A DNA stretch of 46,634 bases from DASXSB01 sp036506275 (GTDB lineage: Bacteria; Methylomirabilota; Methylomirabilia; Rokubacteriales; CSP1-6), in contig DASXSB010000080.1 in NCBI GenBank assembly GCA_036506275.1, positions 1 to 46,634 of the forward strand, in the 5' to 3' direction. Positions 16,613 through 25,563 of the stretch are shown piece by piece; within the stretch, counting starts at the first letter, position 1; each line of letters begins with the position of its first letter. The notes under the pieces were generated by a model. The model saw only the letters and a program-made list of their open reading frames with translations. It had not been told where the DNA came from and did no database searches. The position numbers and the translations under genes were made by a program.

Positions 16613-16650
16613 TGTTTCATGATGAAACAATAGTTTCATCATGATGTCAA
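16613..16650 (-). promoter_or_regulatory. Promoter and palindromic operator for the minus-strand lipoprotein gene
   Basis: TGTTTCATGATGAAACA (16613-16629) is an 8-1-8 inverted repeat. A degraded second copy, starting GTTTCATCATGATG, follows at 16633. On the minus strand a perfect -35 box TTGACA (16650-16645) lies 15 bases from the palindrome, which would therefore cover the -10 region, a repressor-operator layout. The leader to the first ATG (16584) is short. The pattern is repeated on the opposite side of the divergent region. Confidence 0.6.
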
Positions 16651-16781
16651 GCGGATCTTCCGGCCACCCGCTGACGACGCCCGCGCCGAGGCAAGTCTTC
16701 GCGCGGCGACGACTCGAAGTGCGCCCTAAGTCCGTGCCCTGCCGTTCTTTCTCCGAGCGCAGGAAGGGGTGAGGAGGCGAC

Positions 16782-16819
16782 TTGACAGCGTGCGGCAACT
16801 AGTGTTTCGTGTCGAAACA
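16782..16819 (+). promoter_or_regulatory. Promoter and palindromic operator for the beta-propeller gene
   Basis: TTGACA at 16782-16787 is followed after exactly 15 bases by the inverted repeat TGTTTCG-TGT-CGAAACA (16803-16819). Spacing and half-site (TGTTTC) match the minus-strand promoter at 16613-16650, so one regulator probably controls both divergent genes. No regulator gene lies next to it. Confidence 0.6.
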
Positions 16820-16852
16820 TGAGGCCGAACAACTTCCGGGGACGCCACTGAG

Positions 16853-17854
16853 ATGCCGCTTCGTCATCTCGGCTTCGTCGAGCTTCCGGCGCACGCGAAA
16901 GCCGGCGGCTTCGATCATGCGGCCGTGGACGAGGCCACGGGGCGCGTCTACGTCGCCCATACCGCGAACGACGCCGTTGACGTCATCGACATCGTCGCCG
17001 GAACGTGCGTTGGCTCCGTCCCGGGGCTGACGGCGGTGGCGGGCGCGCTCGCGGTGACCGCGCGCGATCCCGTGCCCGCGGCATCGGCCGCCGGCACGAC
17101 CGTTGAGCGCATCGTGGCGCCGCTCGCCGCCGGCACCGTCGAGCTCATCGCGACCTCGAACCGCGGCGAGAACACGGTTGGGCTCTTCCGTCCCGATGAC
17201 CCAACGTCAGTCGACAGGATCGCCGTCGGCATTCGACCCAACGGGCTCGCCTGCGACCCGCGCCGCCGCCGCCTCCTGGTCGCGCACGTCGGGGATTCCG
17301 CGATTCCTCGTTCCCAGACGGTGTCGATCGTCGACATCGACGCTGGGAAGACGATCGCGAACATTCCGGTGAGCGGCCGGACTCGGTGGACGGTCTACGA
17401 TCCCGGGGCGGACGTGTTCTACGTCAACATTGCGGACCCTCCGGAGATCGTGGTCGTGGAGGCGGCGGAGCCCGTCCGCGTCCGGCGCACGTTCGCGATC
17501 GCTCACGCTGGTCCGCATGGGCTCGACATCGACATTGCGCGGCGCCGGCTGTTCTGCGCCTGCGACGCGGGCGTGCTCGTCGAAGTGGACGCCGACAGCG
17601 GCCTCACCGTCGCCACCGCTGCCATCGCGGGCGCGCCCGACGTCGTGTTCTTCAACGCGCGCCGGAGCCGTCTCTACGTCGCCATCGGCGATCCCGGGGT
17701 CATCGAAGTGTTCGACACGAACCCGTTCCGCCGTCACGAGACCGTGCCGACGGAAGCGGGCGCGCATACGCTGTCGTTCGATGCTGCGCGGAACATCGTG
17801 TGCGCGTTCCTGCCGGAGAGTCACCGCGCCGCCGTGTATGAGGACACCGCGTAG
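16853..17854 (+). CDS. YncE/YVTN-type beta-propeller protein
   Basis: A 333-residue protein of repeated ~40-45-residue blades, seen in VYVAHTANDAVDVIDIVAG, LLVAHVGDSAIP...VSIVDIDAGKTI, LFCACDAGVLVEVDADSG and LYVAIGDPGVIEVFDTNP. Such propellers bind ligands or proteins; some are enzymes. There is no export signal, unlike many YncE proteins. It has an operator-controlled promoter shared in design with the divergent lipoprotein gene. Function unknown. Confidence 0.75.
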   Translation: MPLRHLGFVELPAHAKAGGFDHAAVDEATGRVYVAHTANDAVDVIDIVAGTCVGSVPGLTAVAGALAVTARDPVPAASAAGTTVERIVAPLAAGTVELIATSNRGENTVGLFRPDDPTSVDRIAVGIRPNGLACDPRRRRLLVAHVGDSAIPRSQTVSIVDIDAGKTIANIPVSGRTRWTVYDPGADVFYVNIADPPEIVVVEAAEPVRVRRTFAIAHAGPHGLDIDIARRRLFCACDAGVLVEVDADSGLTVATAAIAGAPDVVFFNARRSRLYVAIGDPGVIEVFDTNPFRRHETVPTEAGAHTLSFDAARNIVCAFLPESHRAAVYEDTA

Positions 17855-17901
17855 GCCGGTCGCGGCGCCCCGAAGGGATACGACGCGAAGGAGTGAGACC
17901 G

Positions 17902-18487
17902 ATGCGTAGAATTCTTTGTCTCGCCGTTCTCGCACTGCTCAGCGTAGTGTCCGGCGCCGAGGTGGCGCCGCCCGACTGGAAAACCGTGGAGCAAGCGCTC
18001 GGCAAGACCGGGCAGCTTCAGGCGGGGGACGTCTTCCGCATCGCAATGCCGCGTACGGACCTTTCCGTCTCCGTCAACGGGGTGCCGGTCCAGGCCAGTT
18101 TCGCCCTGGGCTCGTACGCCGCGTTCAAGGAGGTCGGCGATCACGCGATGGTCATGGGTGATCTGGTCCTGCTCGACCCGCGCGGAAGCGGTCACCGAAA
18201 TGGGAACACCGCTGCTGCCCGCCATGGGAGTCACCACGGTCATGAACTTTCAGCCGCTTCCCGACGGGAAGGCGGCCATCACCGGTGATTTCGTGCTCGT
18301 CGACAAGGAGGTGAACGACGTCGCCCGGGTCCTTCGGCAGTCCGACATCGACGTGACCGCCCTCCACAATCACGGTCTTCTCGAGACGCCGCGGCTCTTC
18401 TATATGCACTTCTGGGCCGTCGACGATCCCGCGAAGCTCGCGCGAGGCCTTCGCGCCGCCCTCGACCGGACCAACAGTCAGAAGTAG
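17902..18487 (+). pseudogene. DUF1259 (LppY/LpqO family) gene with internal deletion and frameshift
   Basis: The start is intact: a GAAGGAG ribosome binding site, ATG 17902, and a signal peptide (ILCLAVLALLSVVSG). The first DUF1259 repeat then runs to HAMVMGDLVLLDP near 18180. The end of the second repeat is intact but in another frame: EAVTEMGTPLLPAMGVTTVM, TGDFVLVDKEVND, VTALHNHGLLETPRLFYMHF, ending near NSQK at 18487. Complete family members have both repeats with a long segment between. Here the first repeat jumps into the second around 18170-18185, with that segment missing and the frame changed. This looks like a deletion between similar repeat sequences, though a collapsed assembly is possible. 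Confidence 0.75.
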
Positions 18488-18505
18488 CGAAGGCGGCGGC
18501 GTTCC

Positions 18506-18535
18506 TTGACGACTAAGAGCGCGCGGCGGTAGAGT
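18506..18535 (+). promoter_or_regulatory. Probable sigma-70 promoter of the TCA operon
   Basis: TTGACG (18506-18511) and TAGAGT (18530-18535) are separated by 18 bases, with an A/T-rich TAATTT following, unusual in this G+C-rich sequence. Transcription would begin near 18542, about 80 bases before the aconitase start, just ahead of a strong hairpin. Confidence 0.5.
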
Positions 18536-18551
18536 AATTTCGTAGCGCGTG

Positions 18552-18589
18552 CGCCTCCCGTCCGCGCCCCGGATGGGAGGCGTAGTTTT
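18552..18589 (+). terminator. Strong hairpin with T-run in the leader of the TCA operon
   Basis: CGCCTCCCGTCCG (18552-18564) pairs with CGGATGGGAGGCG (18570-18582) over 13 bp with one G-T pair; the loop is CGCCC, and TAGTTTT follows. The form is that of an intrinsic terminator. It may end transcription from upstream. But it lies after the predicted promoter at 18506-18535, so it could also act as a leader attenuator or stabilising 5' hairpin for the aconitase mRNA. Confidence 0.55.
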
Positions 18590-18619
18590 GCCTGCGTTCG
18601 ACCCGGGAGGAGGTCCTTG

Positions 18620-20956
18620 ATGTCCGCCGAGGCCGTCGCCGCCCTGTACGGCTCGATGTCCGACCGGCTCGCCAAGGCCCGCACGAAGTTCGGTCGCGGC
18701 CTGACGCTCGCCGAGAAGATCCTCGTCGCACACTGCCACGACTTCGACAGCCAGGAGTGGGAACGCGGCAAGGCGATCCTGCGTCTGCGTGTCGATCGCG
18801 TCTCGATGCAGGATGCCACCGCCCAGATGGCGCTCCTCCAATTCCTACAATCGGGGCGCAAGCGCGTGGCGGTGCCGTCCACCGTCCATTGCGACCATCT
18901 CATCCGGGCGCAGAGTGGGAGCGCCGAGGACCTCGCGCGCGCCATCAAGGAGAACGAGGAGGTCTACAACTTCCTCCGCTCGGTGGCACGAAAGTACGGG
19001 ATCGGGTTCTGGAAGCCAGGGTCCGGCATCATCCATCAGGTCGTGCTCGAGAACTACGCGTTCCCGGGCGGGCTCATGATCGGCGCCGATTCCCACACTC
19101 CGAACGGGGGTGGACTCGGGATGCTCGCCATCGGGGTGGGCGGTGCCGACTGCGGCGAGACGATGGCGGGGCTGCCGTGGGAGGTGCTCCATCCGAAGCT
19201 CGTGGGCGTGCATCTCACGGGCAAGCTCGCGGGATGGACGGCGCCGAAGGACGTGATCACGTATCTCTGCACGTTGCTCACCGTGAAGGGCGGCACCAAC
19301 AAGATCGTCGAGTACTTCGGACCAGGCACGGAATCGATCAGCGCCACCGGGAAGGGGACGATCTGCAACATGGGCGCCGAGCTCGGCGCCACCACCTCCA
19401 TCTTTCCGTTCGACTCGCGCATGGCCACGTATCTCCGTGCCACCGACCGCGCGAGCATCGCCGCCCTCGCCGAGCAGTACCGCGCCGACCTCGTCGCCGA
19501 CCCCGAGGTGGAGGCGAATCCGAAGGCGTTCTACGACGAGATCGTCGAGATCAACCTGGACGAGCTGGAGCCGCACGTGGTGGGCCCTCACTCGCCGGAC
19601 CTCGGACGTCCCATCAGCAAGCTGGCCGCGGACGTGAAGACGAACGGATGGCCGGCGCAGATCAAGTCCGCGCTCATCGGCTCCTGCACCAATTCCTCCT
19701 ACGAGGACATGCGGCGGGCGGCCCACATCGCGACCCAGGGTTTGAAAGCCGGATTGAAGGCGAAGACGCCGTTCTGGATCTCGCCCGGTTCCGAGCGCGT
19801 ATTCCAGACGATCAAGCGCGACGGGATCGTGGACACGTTCGCGAAGATCGGCGGCACCGTGCTCGCCAACGCGTGCGGGCCCTGCATCGGCCAGTGGAAG
19901 CGGTCGGACGTGGGACCGAACGAGACGAACACGATCGTCTCCTCGTTCAACCGGAACTTCCCCGGCCGCAACGACGGGAGCGCGGCCACGCTCTCCTTCA
20001 TCACGAGCCCGGACATCGTCACCGCTCTCGCGCTCGCCGGCACCCTCGAGTTCGATCCCGTGCACGGCACGCTCCCGGGGGCGGACGGCCGTCCGATCCG
20101 GCTCACGGCGCCGGAGGCGGAAGAGTTGCCGCGCGACGGCTTCGCGCGCGGCGAGGAGGGCTACGAGGCCCCGGCGGCGGATCCGGACTCCGTGCAGGTC
20201 GAGATCCCGGCCAACAGCGAGCGGCTTCAGGTCCTCGGACCGTTCGTGGCGTGGGACGGCGTGGACTTCATCGACCTGCCGATCCTCGTCAAGACCAAGG
20301 GCAAGACCACGACCGATCACATCTCGCCCGCGGGCCCGTGGCTGCGCTACCGGGGGCACCTCGACAAGATCAGCGACAACATGTTCATGGGCGCCGTCAA
20401 CGCCTTTACGGGCGAGACGGGCAAGGGCGTGAATCCGCTCACGGGGGCGGCCGGCCAGCCGCTGTCGAAGGTCGCGCGGGAGCTCAAGGCGGCCAGCCTC
20501 GAGTGGGCGGTGATCGGCGACGACAACTATGGTGAAGGCAGCAGCCGTGAGCACGCCGCGATGTCGCCGCGCTATCTCGGCTGCGTGGTGGTGATCGTGC
20601 GGAGCTTCGCGCGCATCCACGAGACCAATCTGAAGAAGCAGGGCATCCTGCCCCTCACGTTCATGGATCCCCGAGACTACGACCGCTTCGAGCAGGGAGA
20701 TCGCCTCAGCATCGTCGGTCTCTATGCCCTCGAACCCGGGAAGCCGGTGACGGTGCAGATCAAGAAGGCGGACGGTCGGGTGGAGGAGATCCAGGCCAGT
20801 CACAGCATGACGCGCGAGCAGATCGCGTGGTTCAAAGCGGGCTCGGCCCTCAACGCGGGCCAGCCGTTGGACCCGGCCACCGGGGCCAAGGCGCATCTCG
20901 GCGACGTCAAGCTCGAACCCACGGACACGCGGGCGAAACCACGAGGGAACGTATAA
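18620..20956 (+). CDS. acn: Aconitate hydratase (mitochondrial-type)
   Basis: A 778-residue TCA-cycle enzyme that interconverts citrate and isocitrate via a [4Fe-4S] cluster. Cluster cysteines are visible in GSCTNSSYED and ACGPCIGQW; the C-terminal swivel domain has the DDNYGEGSSREHAA motif. Length and features (TVHCDHLIRAQ, GADSHTPNGGGLGM) fit the mitochondrial aconitase group rather than the ~900-residue AcnA or AcnB types. A GGAGGAGG ribosome binding site precedes ATG 18620. First gene of a long TCA operon. Confidence 0.95.
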   Translation: MSAEAVAALYGSMSDRLAKARTKFGRGLTLAEKILVAHCHDFDSQEWERGKAILRLRVDRVSMQDATAQMALLQFLQSGRKRVAVPSTVHCDHLIRAQSGSAEDLARAIKENEEVYNFLRSVARKYGIGFWKPGSGIIHQVVLENYAFPGGLMIGADSHTPNGGGLGMLAIGVGGADCGETMAGLPWEVLHPKLVGVHLTGKLAGWTAPKDVITYLCTLLTVKGGTNKIVEYFGPGTESISATGKGTICNMGAELGATTSIFPFDSRMATYLRATDRASIAALAEQYRADLVADPEVEANPKAFYDEIVEINLDELEPHVVGPHSPDLGRPISKLAADVKTNGWPAQIKSALIGSCTNSSYEDMRRAAHIATQGLKAGLKAKTPFWISPGSERVFQTIKRDGIVDTFAKIGGTVLANACGPCIGQWKRSDVGPNETNTIVSSFNRNFPGRNDGSAATLSFITSPDIVTALALAGTLEFDPVHGTLPGADGRPIRLTAPEAEELPRDGFARGEEGYEAPAADPDSVQVEIPANSERLQVLGPFVAWDGVDFIDLPILVKTKGKTTTDHISPAGPWLRYRGHLDKISDNMFMGAVNAFTGETGKGVNPLTGAAGQPLSKVARELKAASLEWAVIGDDNYGEGSSREHAAMSPRYLGCVVVIVRSFARIHETNLKKQGILPLTFMDPRDYDRFEQGDRLSIVGLYALEPGKPVTVQIKKADGRVEEIQASHSMTREQIAWFKAGSALNAGQPLDPATGAKAHLGDVKLEPTDTRAKPRGNV

Positions 20957-22219
<1,263 letters not shown>

Positions 22220-22238
22220 GGGCGCCCGGGAGAACGGT

Positions 22239-23204
22239 ATGGAGGTCGGCAAGGCCGAGGTGCTGAGCGTCCGCCACTCCCGTCCCAAGATCACCGTGGT
22301 CGGCGCCGGCAATGTGGGCGCCTCCGTCGCCCAGTATGCCGCCGAGCGCGAGCTCGGGGACGTCGTGCTCGTCGACGTCATCGAGGGCATCCCGCAGGGC
22401 AAGGCGCTCGATCTCGCCCAGGCGGGTCCCATCCATCGCTACGACTGCGCGATCGCCGGCGGCAACGGCTACGACGACACCGCGGATTCGGACGTGGTCG
22501 TCATCACGGCCGGGCTCGCCCGCAAGCCGGGGATGACGCGTGATGATCTCCTCTTCAAGAACGCCGAGATCGTCGGGAGCGTGGTGGAGCAGGTCGTGCG
22601 CCGCTCGCGGAACGCGATCCTGATCCTCGTCACCAATCCCCTCGACGCCATGGTGCAGCTCGCGTGGAAGAAGTCGGGCTTCCCCACCGGGCGCGTGATC
22701 GGCATGGCGGGCGTCCTCGACTCGGCGCGGTTCCGCACCTTCATCGCGCGCGAGCTCGACGTCTCGGTCGAGAACGTGACCGCCTTCGTGCTCGGCGGCC
22801 ACGGCGACACCATGGTGCCGCTCCCGCGCTACTCGACGGTGGCGGGTATTCCGATCACGGAGCTCCTGTCGAAAGAGAAGATCGACGCCCTCGTGCAGCG
22901 GACGGCCAACGGCGGCGCCGAGATCGTCGCCTTCCTCAAGAGCGGGAGCGCGTACTACGCGCCTGCCGCCTCCACCGTGGAGATGGTGGAAGCGATCCTC
23001 AAGGACAAGAAGAAGATCCTCCCCTGTGCCGCGTACCTCGACGGCCAGTACGGCGTGCGCGGGCTCTACGTCGGCGTGCCCGTGAAGCTGGGACGGGCCG
23101 GCGTCGAGCAAGTGATCGAGATCAAGCTCACGCCGGACGAACAGGCCGCCTTCGACAAGTCGGCGGCCGCCGTGCGCGAGCTCGTCGACAAGCTCAAGCT
23201 GTAA
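22239..23204 (+). CDS. mdh: Malate dehydrogenase (LDH-like type)
   Basis: A 321-residue NAD-dependent enzyme converting malate and oxaloacetate. It shows the Rossmann motif VVGAGNVGAS, the substrate-binding arginine pattern ITAGLARKPGMTRDDLL that separates malate from lactate dehydrogenases, VTNPLDAMVQLAWK, and the catalytic histidine region GGHGDTMVPL. A GGGAGA ribosome binding site lies six bases before ATG 22239. The first ~15 residues precede the conserved fold and may be a short extension. Confidence 0.94.
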   Translation: MEVGKAEVLSVRHSRPKITVVGAGNVGASVAQYAAERELGDVVLVDVIEGIPQGKALDLAQAGPIHRYDCAIAGGNGYDDTADSDVVVITAGLARKPGMTRDDLLFKNAEIVGSVVEQVVRRSRNAILILVTNPLDAMVQLAWKKSGFPTGRVIGMAGVLDSARFRTFIARELDVSVENVTAFVLGGHGDTMVPLPRYSTVAGIPITELLSKEKIDALVQRTANGGAEIVAFLKSGSAYYAPAASTVEMVEAILKDKKKILPCAAYLDGQYGVRGLYVGVPVKLGRAGVEQVIEIKLTPDEQAAFDKSAAAVRELVDKLKL

Positions 23205-23228
23205 CCCGAACCAGGAAGGAGCAGCACC

Positions 23229-23696
23229 ATGCAGGCCATTCCCGCCGGCTTCCACACGGCCACGCCTGTCCTCACGGTCCGCGATGGCGCCAAGATTCTC
23301 GACTTCTACAAGCGCGCCTTCGGGGCGGAGGAGCGCATGCGCATCCCCGGTCCCGACGGCAGCCTCATGCACGCCGAGATCACGATCGGCGACTCCATCG
23401 TGATGCTGAGCGACGAGCAGCCCATGGGCTGCCGCGCGCCGGCGTCGGTGGGCGGCTGCACCGGCTACGTCTTCCTCTACGTGCCGGACGTCGACGGCGT
23501 CTTCAAGAAGGCGGTGGAGGCGGGCGCCAAGGTCATCATGCCGCCCACGGACATGTTCTGGGGCGATCGCTTCGGGCAGGTCGAGGATCCCGCGGGCCAG
23601 CGCTGGGGCCTCGCCACCCACAAGGAAGACGTGAGTCCCGAAGAGATGACGAAGCGGCAGCAGCAGTTCTTCGCGTCGATGGGCGAGCAGAGGTAG
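23229..23696 (+). CDS. VOC (glyoxalase/PhnB-like) family protein
   Basis: A 155-residue protein with the PhnB-type vicinal-oxygen-chelate fold: TPVLTVRDGAKILDFYKRAF, MHAEITIGDSIVMLSDE and WGDRFGQVEDPAGQRWGLAT. AAGGAG lies eight bases upstream of the ATG. It is embedded between malate dehydrogenase and fumarase, so it is co-transcribed with the TCA genes. Members can be epimerases, glyoxalases or resistance proteins; a repair or detoxification role for a TCA intermediate is only a guess. Confidence 0.85.
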   Translation: MQAIPAGFHTATPVLTVRDGAKILDFYKRAFGAEERMRIPGPDGSLMHAEITIGDSIVMLSDEQPMGCRAPASVGGCTGYVFLYVPDVDGVFKKAVEAGAKVIMPPTDMFWGDRFGQVEDPAGQRWGLATHKEDVSPEEMTKRQQQFFASMGEQR

Positions 23697-23707
23697 GAAC
23701 GGGACCG

Positions 23708-24550
23708 ATGCGCGAGGTCCACGTCTCCTCCATCACGGATGCGGTGAAGAAGCTCTGCATGGAGGCGAACTGGAATCTGGAGCCCGACATGCTGCACGCC
23801 TTCGACCGCGCCCTCCGCACGGAGCGGTCGCCGGCGGGCAAGCAGGTCCTCCAGATCCTGAAGGACAACGCGAAGATGGCGGCCACGAAGCGCATCCCGT
23901 ACTGCCAGGACACGGGGTTCGTGGTGTGCTTCGTGGAGCTCGGTCAGGACGTGCACGTCACCGGCGGCGCGCTCTACGACGCCATCAACGAAGGCGTGCG
24001 CCAGGGCTACCAGGAAGGCTACCTGCGCGCGTCGATCGTGCGATCGCCATTCGATCGCGTCAACACCGGCGACAACACGCCCGCCGTCATCCACGTGGAC
24101 GTCGTGCCCGGCGCCGCCCTCAAGCTCATGATCATGGCCAAGGGCGGCGGCTGCGAGAACCGCTCGAAGTACAAGATGCTCACGCCGGCGGAGGGCATCG
24201 CGGGCGTGAAGGACTGGGTCATCGAGTGCGTGAAGACGGCGGGCCCCGACGCCTGTCCGCCGCTGATCCTCGGCGTGGGCGTGGGAGGGACGTTCGAGCA
24301 GGCGGCGCTGCTCTCGAAGAAGGCGCTCTTCCGCGAGTTGGGGACACCGAATCCAGATCCCGTCGTCGACGCCCTCGAGCGCGAGCTGCTCGACAAGGCC
24401 AACCGCCTCGGCATCGGCCCTCAGGGCTACGGCGGCGACACCACGTCGTTCGGCATCCACATTCTCACGTACCCCTGTCACATCACGTCACTCCCGGTCG
24501 CGGTCACCATCGAGTGCCATGCGCACCGCCACAAAGAGGTGACGCTGTGA
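23708..24550 (+). CDS. Class I fumarate hydratase, alpha subunit
   Basis: A 280-residue oxygen-sensitive [4Fe-4S] hydratase subunit. Cluster cysteines fall in RIPYCQDTGFVVCFVELG, GGGCENRSKYKML and the region around CPPLILGVGVGGTFEQAALL. Class I fumarases occur as one long chain (E. coli FumA) or as two genes; here they are split. Start ATG 23708 follows the VOC stop by 11 bases. The stop overlaps the beta subunit start (GTGA). The related tartrate dehydratase (Ttd) is the alternative, but TCA context favours fumarase. Confidence 0.92.
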   Translation: MREVHVSSITDAVKKLCMEANWNLEPDMLHAFDRALRTERSPAGKQVLQILKDNAKMAATKRIPYCQDTGFVVCFVELGQDVHVTGGALYDAINEGVRQGYQEGYLRASIVRSPFDRVNTGDNTPAVIHVDVVPGAALKLMIMAKGGGCENRSKYKMLTPAEGIAGVKDWVIECVKTAGPDACPPLILGVGVGGTFEQAALLSKKALFRELGTPNPDPVVDALERELLDKANRLGIGPQGYGGDTTSFGIHILTYPCHITSLPVAVTIECHAHRHKEVTL

Positions 24551-25125
24551 TCGAGCGCGCCGGCGACGGGATCGTGGACGTGCGGACGCCGCTCTCGGAT
24601 GCGGACGTGGAGGCGTTGAAGGCGGGCGATCGCGTCCGGATCACGGGCGTCCTCTACACGGCGCGCGATGCCGCGCACGGGCGGCTCTTTCCGCTCATCG
24701 AGAAGCGTGAGCGGCTGCCCATCGACGTGAAGGGCCAGATCATCTACTACACGGGCCCGTCGCCGGCGCGGCCGGGCGACGTGGTGGGATCCATCGGGCC
24801 CACCACGGGCGGGCGCATGGACAAGTTCACGCCCGCGCTTTTCGAGCTCGGCCTCAAGGGCACCATCGGCAAGGGCGCGCGCTCGCAGCCGGTCAAGGAT
24901 GCGCTGAAGCGCTACAAGGCGGTCTACTTCGGCGCCATCGGCGGGGCGGGCGCGGTGCTGTCGCAGTTCGTGAAGAAGCTGGAGGTCGTGGCCTACGAGG
25001 ATCTCGGGACGGAGGCGATCCGCCGGCTCGAGGTGGAAGGGTTCCCCGCCATCGTCGTCAACGACTGCCATGGCGGCGACCTCTACCAGGACGGGATGAA
25101 AGCATACGCGAGGGACGGGGCATGA
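24547..25125 (+). CDS. Class I fumarate hydratase, beta subunit
   Basis: A 192-residue partner of the preceding alpha subunit, forming the C-terminal swivel domain of class I fumarase. Family signatures are YYTGPSPARPGDVVGSIGPTT, GRMDKFTP, GKGARSQPV and YFGAIGGAGAVLSQFVKK. The GTG start overlaps the alpha stop, and its own stop overlaps the next start as ATGA, showing tight coupling through the operon. Confidence 0.93.
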   Translation: MIERAGDGIVDVRTPLSDADVEALKAGDRVRITGVLYTARDAAHGRLFPLIEKRERLPIDVKGQIIYYTGPSPARPGDVVGSIGPTTGGRMDKFTPALFELGLKGTIGKGARSQPVKDALKRYKAVYFGAIGGAGAVLSQFVKKLEVVAYEDLGTEAIRRLEVEGFPAIVVNDCHGGDLYQDGMKAYARDGA

Positions 25126-25532
25126 GACGAGCCGCGCTCATGCTCGCGGCCTTCGCCGCCGCCGCCTGCGCCACCGATCCCAGCAAGGACGCCGGCCTGC
25201 CGCGTATGGACGTCGACTACGCGATGGCGCCGAAGCACAAGTGTCTCGGCGTTTCGCCGGAGATCCGGCTCGGCAACGTGCCGGCCGGGACCGTGAGCTA
25301 CGAGGTCAGGATGACGGATCTCGACGCCCCGAGCTTCCAGCACTGGTCGCAGACGCTTCCCGCGGAGGGGGCGGTGATCCGCGAGGATCGCGGACGGGCC
25401 GAGGGTGGGGTCCGCTACTACGGGCCGTGCCCGCCGAATGGGACGCATCGCTATCAGATCGAGGTGATCGCGCGCGACGCCAATCTGAAGCCGCTCGCCT
25501 ACGGCGAGCGCACGGTCATCACGGGGCGCTGA
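25122..25532 (+). CDS. Small lipoprotein with PEBP (YbhB/YbcL)-like fold
   Basis: A 136-residue protein with a lipoprotein signal (LMLAAFAAAAC). The mature part resembles a short phosphatidylethanolamine-binding protein: SPEIRLGNVPAGTVSYEVRM, TDLDAPSFQHW and YYGPCPPNGTHRYQIEVIA correspond to the SP.L.W, D.DAP..HW and Y.GPCPP..HRY motifs. It is shorter than usual (150-180). Its place between fumarase and succinate dehydrogenase is unexpected; no TCA role is known for the family. Confidence 0.75.
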   Translation: MRRAALMLAAFAAAACATDPSKDAGLPRMDVDYAMAPKHKCLGVSPEIRLGNVPAGTVSYEVRMTDLDAPSFQHWSQTLPAEGAVIREDRGRAEGGVRYYGPCPPNGTHRYQIEVIARDANLKPLAYGERTVITGR

Positions 25533-25563
25533 CGATATGCGAAGGCTGCGGGCGGGAGGCCGG

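Noticed and set aside
17902..18487. Reading the DUF1259 gene as a second selenoprotein or programmed frameshift
   Set aside because: The two halves are in different frames with a missing middle segment. There is no in-frame TGA at a cysteine site and no slippery sequence at the junction, so a deletion explains it better.
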